Origin: SKPH01 sp051748565
GTDB lineage: Bacteria; Bacillota; Dethiobacteria; DTU022
Assembly: GCA_051748565.1 (NCBI GenBank)
Contig: JBNJHN010000084.1
Span: forward strand, 1 to 5,881
DNA: 5,881 bases
Reading direction: 5' to 3'
In this document: positions 1 to 4,624 of the stretch, one piece after another
How positions within the stretch are numbered: position 1 is the stretch's first letter
Layout of the letters: each line of letters opens with the position of its first letter
Made by a program: the position numbers and the translations under genes
Notes under the pieces: generated by a model
What the model was told of the DNA's origin: nothing
Seen by the model: only the letters and a program-made list of their open reading frames with translations
Database searches by the model: none

Positions 1-44
1 CGTTCAAATTCTTTATTCTGTATATCCATCGGTGTAATAGTCAA
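1..44 (-). CDS. divIVA: DivIVA cell-division/polarity protein, N-terminal fragment (runs off left edge)
   Basis: Only the first 14 complete codons and two bases of the next are present. They read LTITPMDIQNKEFER with TTG as the initiator (the last R inferred from CG). This matches the conserved DivIVA N-terminus (TPxDIxNKEFxR), the part that inserts into strongly curved membrane at septa and poles. The TTG start is chosen because a GGAGGG Shine-Dalgarno (51-56) lies 6 nt upstream. The ATG at codon 6 (27-29) would remove the conserved TP and has no ribosome site at a suitable distance. It is the last gene seen of the ylm cluster, directly after ylmH, which is the standard Bacillota order. DivIVA is a coiled-coil scaffold that recruits division-site, cell-wall or chromosome-anchoring partners depending on species. 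The coiled-coil part lies outside the window, so a DivIVA-like relative such as GpsB is not formally excluded, but the synteny favours DivIVA. Confidence 0.86.
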   Translation of the reverse strand, partial: MTITPMDIQNKEFE

Positions 45-121
45 TTTTAGCCCTCCCTGTGAGCCTAAAATAAATTACTTCTTTGGAAATCTTCGACAGT
101 GGACCGGCTTTTCCTGCCCTA
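45..121 (-). other. ylmH-divIVA intergenic gap with a Spo0A-box-like heptamer
   Basis: This 77-bp gap is one of the two longest between genes in the cluster. It contains one exact TGTCGAA (minus strand, 92-98), the core of the Spo0A binding box, and an AT-rich stretch with a possible -10 (TATTTT, 67-72). The spacing from the heptamer to that -10 (about 20 nt) is long for an ordinary sigma-A promoter. There is no hairpin followed by a T run, so no terminator separates ylmH from divIVA. A divIVA-specific promoter here is possible but unproven. Confidence 0.3.
51..56 (-). promoter_or_regulatory. Shine-Dalgarno site of divIVA
   Basis: GGAGGG on the minus strand, 6 nt before the TTG at 42-44. It decides the start of divIVA in favour of TTG over the in-frame ATG at 27-29. 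Confidence 0.75.
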
Positions 122-889
122 TTAACTATATTTTTTCAATTTTACGCGTATTCTACCTTTACGGGTTTCGCCCTCCACAGCGGAAATTAAGAGGCGTCCC
201 CTTCCTTTCAATGAAACCTGGTCTCCTTTTTTTAAAAGCAGAGAAGGAGATATAACCGGCCGCCAGTTTACCCTGACAACACCTCCTTTAATCAAAAGAA
301 CGATTCGTGACCTGGAAATTCCGAAGCCCAGGGATAACAGTGCATCCGCCCGCATACTGGCAACGGTTCCTTTTATTTCCTTACCGTCATCTTTCTCCAG
401 AGACAGTCGTTCCGGCTCTGTCATTGAGCAGTTAACCGTAAGATGGCCAACCCGGGTCAGGTTGGCGCAAACATATTCAGCTTTGGAGCCGGTGACCAGA
501 ACAGCCGCCCCGCCATCATGTAGCATTATAATATCGCCAACCTGGTCACGCCGCAGACCCAGGGCCAATACTGCACCGAGAAGATCGCGATGACTGATCT
601 CATCATCATCTCCTGTCCAGCTAACCGTAACCGCGGTGATTTCCGGCAGGGCAGACTGGTGCTGTGCCGGATATATATAAAGGGCGTTTCTTTCCGCTCC
701 GGGATAACCACCGTATACTGTGTAGGCCAGATCAGGCCTTTTTTGCAGGGCCGCCTCGGCCAACTCCAGTTGACGGGGATCCAAAAAAGAAGTGCTGAGC
801 GCTGTTGCACCAACCCTTTCTTCCAGCTTGCGTTGAAAGTGCTGCACCCATTGATTTTCACCCTCGGTAAGGGGAGACCTGTTCGTCAA
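122..889 (-). CDS. ylmH: YlmH, S4-domain RNA-binding protein (ribosome-associated quality control)
   Basis: About 255-257 residues, the usual YlmH length. Counting from the TTG at 895, the N-terminal two-thirds carry the family blocks YGGYPGAERNAL (61-72) and the SHRDLLGAVLALGLRRDQVG region (101-120). The C-terminal third is an S4 RNA-binding domain (about 181-243), including RADALLSLGFGISRSR and KGGVVRVN, with a basic tail. B. subtilis YlmH is reported to act in ribosome-associated quality control on stalled 50S subunits, in the same role as RqcP. Two TTG codons compete as start: 895 lies only 2 nt from the AGGAG (898-902), whereas 889 lies 8 nt away, so 889 is used here. An in-frame TAA just upstream excludes a longer form, and the next Met is residue 124, so the start is non-ATG either way. 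The gene begins 9-15 bp after yggT and is almost certainly cotranscribed. Confidence 0.93.
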   Translation of the reverse strand: MTNRSPLTEGENQWVQHFQRKLEERVGATALSTSFLDPRQLELAEAALQKRPDLAYTVYGGYPGAERNALYIYPAQHQSALPEITAVTVSWTGDDDEISHRDLLGAVLALGLRRDQVGDIIMLHDGGAAVLVTGSKAEYVCANLTRVGHLTVNCSMTEPERLSLEKDDGKEIKGTVASMRADALLSLGFGISRSRIVLLIKGGVVRVNWRPVISPSLLLKKGDQVSLKGRGRLLISAVEGETRKGRIRVKLKKYS

Positions 890-897
890 ATTCAACT

Positions 898-902
898 CTC
901 CT
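898..902 (-). promoter_or_regulatory. Shine-Dalgarno site of ylmH
   Basis: AGGAG on the minus strand between the yggT stop and ylmH. Its 8-nt distance to the TTG at 887-889, against 2 nt to the TTG at 893-895, favours the downstream start. Confidence 0.65.
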
Positions 903-904
903 GA

Positions 905-1198
905 TTAAAAGTAAAGGTAACGATAAATAACCTGCTGAAGGATCCTGACCAGGATCAAAAGAACAATTGGTGAAAGATCCAGATACCCGCCGCCCATCCT
1001 TATGGAGGGGATGACTCTGCGCAGGGGAGCCAGCAGAGGCTCGGTTACACCGTAAAGAATTTGGTATATGCCCGACAGTGTGGGGTTGGCCTGACCGCCC
1101 ATCATCACCCAGGACATAATTATTCTTGCGAAAATAATAAAATAATAAATCTGAATAAAAATCAGTAAACCTTCCGCTACGAACCTGATCATAACCAC
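905..1198 (-). CDS. ylmG: YggT/YlmG family small membrane protein
   Basis: A 97-residue integral membrane protein of typical YggT length. The first membrane helix is about residues 11-32 and contains the family R..(M)SW motif (R25, SW 29-30). A conserved loop TEPLLAPLRRVIP (52-64) follows, then DLSPIVL (74-80) leading into the second helix (about 75-95). YggT/YlmG proteins are found in bacteria and plastids. They are linked by synteny and some genetics to division, nucleoid or thylakoid organisation and osmotic tolerance, but have no defined biochemical activity. The frame opens with GTG (1196-1198). An ATG two codons later (1190-1192) is a possible alternative, and neither has a clearly well-spaced ribosome site. 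It starts only 17 bp after yggS; in B. subtilis sepF (ylmF) lies between these two genes, and here there is no room for it. Confidence 0.9.
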   Translation of the reverse strand: MVMIRFVAEGLLIFIQIYYFIIFARIIMSWVMMGGQANPTLSGIYQILYGVTEPLLAPLRRVIPSIRMGGGYLDLSPIVLLILVRILQQVIYRYLYF

Positions 1199-1215
1199 CT
1201 ACTTTACAGAGTTTG

Positions 1216-1878
1216 TTAACCAAAGAGTGCGGTTCCGATGCGGACCATTGTCGCTCCTTCTTCTACAGCGACCATGTAATCATTAGTCATTCCCATTGAT
1301 AGCTCGGACAAATCCAGACTCCTGGTTGCATTTTCATCACGCAGCTGACGCAGCCTCCTGAAATAAATACGAGTATCTTCCGGGTTATCGACGAAAGGAG
1401 CCATGGTCATCAATCCTTTAATAATGATACGATCATAGCTGCTTGCCTGGTATAAAAATTCTTTTAACCCTTCAGGCGCCAGGCCATACTTGCTCTCTTC
1501 ACCGGAGACATTGACCTGAACCAGGGCATCCACTTTCCCGTTGATTCTTTCCGCACTTCGCTGCAAAGCTCTGGCAAGAGAAGGGCGATCCAGGGAATGG
1601 ATTAAGGTATAGGCAGTCAGTACATCTTTTACCTTATTGGATTGCAGGTGACCTATAAAATGCCACCTTACTTCAGGGATATTGGCTACCTTCGCCGCTG
1701 CTTCCTGAACCCGGTTTTCACCGAAATCGGTGATCCCCAGGGCAGCAGCCCTTCTTACTTCATCAATACCGACTGTCTTGGTTACAGCAATCAGTTTTAC
1801 AGATTCCGGATCACGGCCCGCCCGCCGGGCGGCCTGATCAATATTTTCTAACAAGGCTTTATAATTTTCAGCAAGCAC
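1216..1878 (-). CDS. ylmE: YggS/YlmE family PLP-binding homeostasis protein
   Basis: 220 residues, a single TIM-barrel-type domain as in YggS/YBL036C/PLPBP. The pyridoxal-phosphate lysine is K34 in LIAVTKTVG. Other family blocks are FGENRVQEA (52-60), WHFIGHLQSNK (72-82), VNVSGEESKYGL (122-133), the phosphate-binding SMGMTNDY (194-201) and the terminal VRIGTALFG. The protein binds PLP without known catalysis and balances vitamin B6 and amino-acid/keto-acid pools in the cytoplasm. The start is GTG with GAGAGGAAG 8 nt upstream. A TAA lies immediately before this GTG and the next Met is residue 157, so no other start is plausible. It ends exactly at the FG motif, slightly shorter than many homologues. 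A 67-bp gap separates it from the HlyD-like gene upstream, with no terminator seen. Confidence 0.95.
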   Translation of the reverse strand: MLAENYKALLENIDQAARRAGRDPESVKLIAVTKTVGIDEVRRAAALGITDFGENRVQEAAAKVANIPEVRWHFIGHLQSNKVKDVLTAYTLIHSLDRPSLARALQRSAERINGKVDALVQVNVSGEESKYGLAPEGLKEFLYQASSYDRIIIKGLMTMAPFVDNPEDTRIYFRRLRQLRDENATRSLDLSELSMGMTNDYMVAVEEGATMVRIGTALFG

Positions 1879-1945
1879 TTAAGAAACTTCCTCTCTGAAA
1901 CCAGGCCAATCCCCGGATAATTCCAATATCAGCCTCGGGGACAGT

Positions 1946-3196
1946 TTAATTGAGCCTCTGTCCCTCCTCGACCAGATCGGGTCGGGTTATTACCAGGTTG
2001 AACGTATTCAGGCCGTCAACCATAATTCTATCTTCCTGTTTTTCAATTACTGTAACCGGCTGGAAAACCACCCTTCCACCCTGATTCAGGTAGACGCCTT
2101 TACCGCTGTCTTTTTCGAATAGAGCCTCTTCTGGAATTATTATACCCTGCTGCCTCCTGTAGATCAAAGAAGCCTCGGCCTGGCGGGCCTGGTCAAAACC
2201 GGGAAGTTGTTTTTCAATAAGATAACTAATCCTGACTTCCTGGGCATCTTCATCAATCTCATATTCATTGAGCCTGGCCTTTACAATCTCACCGGGAGCA
2301 AAAGCAAATTCTATTTCAATTACCTGCAGGCCGGACAGAGTTCTGCCGGGATGCAAGGGCACGACAATATTAAAAAACCACTGCCAGTTATTAACTATTT
2401 TTAGGATCGGATCGCCTGCTTCGACCAGGTCACCTTCTAAAACAAATCCGCCATCGCCAATATTTTCATCCAGATCTTTCTGGGATATATAAATCGGGCC
2501 ACCGCGATTCTCCCAGCCATCAATAAAATGCGAAATAAAACCGGGTTGCTCGTTATAAATCACCAGCAGTTCCTCAAAAATGGCATCGTCCTGAATAATA
2601 ACCGGCTCGCTAATTCCGTTATCGGACTGTTCGGGCTGACCGGTTTCAATTTCTTCCACCCGGCTTGTTTCTTCATCCTGACTTCTTTCTTCACCTTGAT
2701 TCGATTCTTCATTTTGAATCTCTTCTTCCGTATTTTCAACGGGAAAAAGATTCCGCCAGTAGTTCAACAGCTTATCCCAGAGATCTTCATCAATATTAAA
2801 ATGATCAGAGCCACGCAACGAATCCATATTGCTGCGGGAAAGGACTCCGAGTGTAGCCAATTCGGCCCCGATTGAGGCTCTCTCTCCCGCTTCAGTCATC
2901 TTAAGGATCATCCCTGAAACCGGAGCGCTGATAACTTCTTCCTGGCGGGTTATTATACCGGCAACAGACAGCTCCTGCTGCATGACTCCCATTTCAGCTT
3001 CCACAACCTGAAGGCGCCATGCAAGAAATTGCCCGCCCAGCCAGTGATAACCAAGCTGCACGAGCACAACCAAAGCTAAAAGCAGGAGAACATAGAAAAA
3101 AAGGGCCTGTTTCAGATTGGTTAAACTGAAACGCCTGCCTTCTCCCGGTATCACTTTTAAACGCTGTCTATTCTGCTGTGAGCTCTTTTTCTTCAA
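1946..3196 (-). CDS. HlyD-like membrane-anchored protein with acidic repeat linker, function unknown
   Basis: 416 residues. A basic cytoplasmic N-terminus (1-30) precedes one membrane helix (about 31-50), so most of the protein should face outside the membrane. Residues about 85-118 (ISAPVSGMI... then GERASIGAELATLG) and about 244-270 (GDLVEAGDPILKIVNN) look like the two halves of the barrel-sandwich (lipoyl-like) hybrid of HlyD-type adaptors. A beta-rich C-terminal part follows. The middle (about 119-243), where export adaptors have a long helical hairpin, instead carries a low-complexity acidic segment with five hexads (157-186). No ABC or RND transporter gene adjoins it, so an export role is not supported. 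From memory, similar genes occur near yggS in other Clostridia. TTG start: it overlaps the pgeF stop as TTGA, has GGAG 10 nt upstream, a stop 8 codons upstream and no Met before residue 69. Calling it an efflux adaptor would be over-annotation. Confidence 0.8.
   Translation of the reverse strand: MKKKSSQQNRQRLKVIPGEGRRFSLTNLKQALFFYVLLLLALVVLVQLGYHWLGGQFLAWRLQVVEAEMGVMQQELSVAGIITRQEEVISAPVSGMILKMTEAGERASIGAELATLGVLSRSNMDSLRGSDHFNIDEDLWDKLLNYWRNLFPVENTEEEIQNEESNQGEERSQDEETSRVEEIETGQPEQSDNGISEPVIIQDDAIFEELLVIYNEQPGFISHFIDGWENRGGPIYISQKDLDENIGDGGFVLEGDLVEAGDPILKIVNNWQWFFNIVVPLHPGRTLSGLQVIEIEFAFAPGEIVKARLNEYEIDEDAQEVRISYLIEKQLPGFDQARQAEASLIYRRQQGIIIPEEALFEKDSGKGVYLNQGGRVVFQPVTVIEKQEDRIMVDGLNTFNLVITRPDLVEEGQRLN
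2639..2728 (-). repeat. Degenerate 18-bp tandem repeat (5 copies) inside the HlyD-like gene
   Basis: Five consecutive 18-bp units read on the minus strand (starting at 2728, 2710, 2692, 2674 and 2656). Each begins with GAAGAA and encodes a hexad starting Glu-Glu (residues 157-186). Units 1-3 share further similarity, such as a CA-containing second half coding Gln; units 4 and 5 have diverged. The acidic, Ser/Gln/Asn-rich character continues for a few residues on both sides. It probably forms a flexible or extended extracytoplasmic linker. Confidence 0.75.
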
Positions 3197-3975
3197 ACTG
3201 AACCGACTCCTGAATGATTACTAATGGCTATAAAGCCGATCATCCTCCCGGTCTTAGCTTTATCCCTGCGGTAGGAGTAAAACAAGTCCTGGTTACAGGA
3301 TGTGCACCAAGTATTAAAGACCAGATTTCTTTCTTTTACACCGGCTGATAGAATCTGTTTGGCGTTAATTGCGGAAAGATCGAGATTCCAGCCCCCTCCT
3401 TCAGAAGGCTCTAAAAAAGCGGGCCCATTCCAGCCGGCAGAATAAAATTGACCGGCGACTGTATCGACCACCCGGTAACAAATTCTACAAATAGCCGGGC
3501 TTAAAGCTACCAGGAGACGGCCGGGTTCAAAACTTAATTGCTCCTGCAGGAAGCGGACTACTTTTACCCCGATGCCGCCCAGGGTACCCCTCCAACCTGC
3601 ATGTGCCAGAGCTGCAAGCGGTTTTTGTTCCGATGTTAAGTAAATCAACATGCAATCAGCTGAATAAGCTGTCAGCGGCAAACCCGGTGTTGTTGTGATC
3701 ATGGCATCACATCTCTGGCGGGCGCTGCCCGGCATTGCTCCTTCGCCCCGATCTGTTTCATCGAAGAGAGCCATGTCAATCCCATGAACCTGTATGGCAG
3801 CTACAAGATCACGGTAATCGTAATTAAAAAGGCTGAAAAAGCGGCGCCTGTTTTCCAGCACGTTATCTTCACTATCCCCGGTGTGAAAAGCGGTATTCAG
3901 TGAAGCAAGATAACCGCTGCTGCAGCCTCCGAGACGGGTAGAGAAAGCGTGATCAACCAGGCCGCTTCCGGTCAA
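3193..3975 (-). CDS. pgeF: PgeF/YfiH/YlmD multicopper-oxidase-fold (laccase-domain) peptidoglycan editing factor
   Basis: 260 residues counted from the TTG at 3975. The zinc/active-site triad is visible: H64 in IQVHG, C108 in AYSADCMLI and H125 in LAHAGWRGT, spaced as in E. coli YfiH. Also present are STRLGGCSSG (12-21), SPAICRICYRV and the C-terminal CTSCNQDLFYSYRRDKAKTG block with GRMIGFI. E. coli PgeF removes wrongly made UDP-MurNAc-L-Ser; homologues also act on purine nucleosides (FAMIN/LACC1 type). It acts in the cytoplasm. The coordinates use the first conventional start, but the true N-terminus is probably further up. The frame is open to a TAA at 4042-4044, the upstream codons (YFKLYRNGETAYLQAPLL) look like the usual PgeF N-terminus, and an AAAGGAG (4032-4038) lies there. 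The only near-start codon next to it is ATT (4027-4029). The stop overlaps the HlyD-like start by 4 bp. Confidence 0.93.
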   Translation of the reverse strand: MTGSGLVDHAFSTRLGGCSSGYLASLNTAFHTGDSEDNVLENRRRFFSLFNYDYRDLVAAIQVHGIDMALFDETDRGEGAMPGSARQRCDAMITTTPGLPLTAYSADCMLIYLTSEQKPLAALAHAGWRGTLGGIGVKVVRFLQEQLSFEPGRLLVALSPAICRICYRVVDTVAGQFYSAGWNGPAFLEPSEGGGWNLDLSAINAKQILSAGVKERNLVFNTWCTSCNQDLFYSYRRDKAKTGRMIGFIAISNHSGVGSV

Positions 3976-4031
3976 CAGGGGAGCCTGCAGATAAGCTGTT
4001 TCGCCATTCCGGTATAGTTTAAAATAAATCG

Positions 4032-4038
4032 CTCCTTT
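4032..4038 (-). promoter_or_regulatory. Strong Shine-Dalgarno site at the 5' end of pgeF
   Basis: AAAGGAG on the minus strand, 56 nt upstream of the first conventional pgeF start (TTG, 3975) and 2 nt before an in-frame ATT (4027-4029). It lies about 10 nt after the expected transcription start. No ATG, GTG or TTG follows at a normal distance in the pgeF frame, so what it initiates is unresolved. Confidence 0.5.
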
Positions 4039-4044
4039 GCCTTA

Positions 4045-4055
4045 ATGGTGACCAT
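4045..4055. other. Short palindrome at the predicted transcription start
   Basis: ATGGT, one base, ACCAT: perfect 5-bp arms overlapping the end of the -10 and the expected +1 of the pgeF promoter. Its position fits an operator, but arms this short can occur by chance. Confidence 0.2.
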
Positions 4056-4082
4056 ATATATTAAGCTTCAATCCTGCGTCAA
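4055..4082 (-). promoter_or_regulatory. Sigma-A-type promoter for the pgeF-ylm cluster
   Basis: Minus strand: -35 TTGACG (4077-4082), 16-nt spacer, -10 TATATA (4055-4060); TATATG with an 18-nt spacer is an alternative register. The -35 includes the TGA stop of nrdG. Transcription should start near 4048, about 10 nt before the AAAGGAG. It is the only good promoter match I see between nrdD and ylmH, and it would let pgeF and downstream genes be expressed separately from nrdDG. Confidence 0.55.
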
Positions 4083-4624
4083 TCTAAATTTTCCGTTGAA
4101 TCATAAATTTCAAGTTCCCAGCCACCCGACCATTCCAGGGCCCGGCCCGCCGCCAGGGAACGGGTCAGGTCAATCAGCCGCTGGTTACGCGAACCGCGGT
4201 AGGGCAGGCTGAAATCCTGCTCGGCCAGAATAAAAGGCCCGTCAACCAGGATCAGGCCGGCTGCCAGCAGATTACGGATATCCTGATTAGTTGAGCTCTT
4301 TTCCTTTAGTTCTTCAAAAGTGTAACCGCTGTAAAGAACAAGGTTAAGTTTTCGTTTAATAACCTCAGAAGCTAAAACTGCAACTGCCTCCGCCTGCTCA
4401 AATGGTTCTCCTCCGGAGATGGTTACCCCGTTAATACCCCTGCTGGCGTCAATGAGATCGGCGAGCTGGGAAATAGTTGCATCCCGGCCTCCCCCGGGAT
4501 CGTGGGTTTCCGGGTTATGGCAGCCATAACAGCGGTGCGAGCAGCCCTGGACGTAAAAAGATAAGCGAACTCCCGGACCGTCCACTATGCTATCGGATTG
4601 AATCCCGGCCAGCCTGATGTTCAC
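4079..4624 (-). CDS. nrdG: Anaerobic ribonucleoside-triphosphate reductase activating protein (radical SAM)
   Basis: 181 residues, normal for NrdG. The radical-SAM cluster motif CX3CX2C is at C28, C32 and C35 (in QGCSHRCYGCHNPE), followed by the SAM-binding SGGEP at 70-74. The DGPGVR block (15-20) and the VDGPF...YRGSRNQRLIDL region are typical of NrdG rather than pyruvate formate-lyase activase, which is longer. It uses SAM and a 4Fe-4S cluster to generate the glycyl radical on NrdD. Start GTG (4622-4624) overlaps the nrdD stop as GTGA, so translation is probably coupled. The protein has no internal Met and the frame has a stop two codons upstream, so GTG is the only workable start. No strong Shine-Dalgarno is seen, which fits coupling. 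Confidence 0.96.
   Translation of the reverse strand: MNIRLAGIQSDSIVDGPGVRLSFYVQGCSHRCYGCHNPETHDPGGGRDATISQLADLIDASRGINGVTISGGEPFEQAEAVAVLASEVIKRKLNLVLYSGYTFEELKEKSSTNQDIRNLLAAGLILVDGPFILAEQDFSLPYRGSRNQRLIDLTRSLAAGRALEWSGGWELEIYDSTENLD

Noticed and set aside
590..904. Plus-strand open frame of about 104 codons
   Set aside because: It lies wholly opposite ylmH, has no recognisable domain, and ylmH is well supported by family motifs and its S4 domain.
858..1223. Minus-strand open frame of 121 codons overlapping yggT
   Set aside because: Out-of-frame shadow of yggT, whose two membrane helices and conserved SW, TEPLLAPLRRVIP and DLSPI motifs identify the real frame.
1911..1940. Inverted repeat CCCCG/CGGGG in the HlyD-like to yggS gap, considered as a terminator
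   Set aside because: The stem is about 5 bp with a loop near 20 nt and no T run follows, so it is not a convincing terminator or structured RNA.
2528..2875. Plus-strand open frame of about 115 codons, Phe/Leu rich and looking membrane-like
   Set aside because: It is antisense to the acidic repeat of the HlyD-like gene; GAA codons read in reverse give TTC (Phe), which explains the apparent hydrophobicity.
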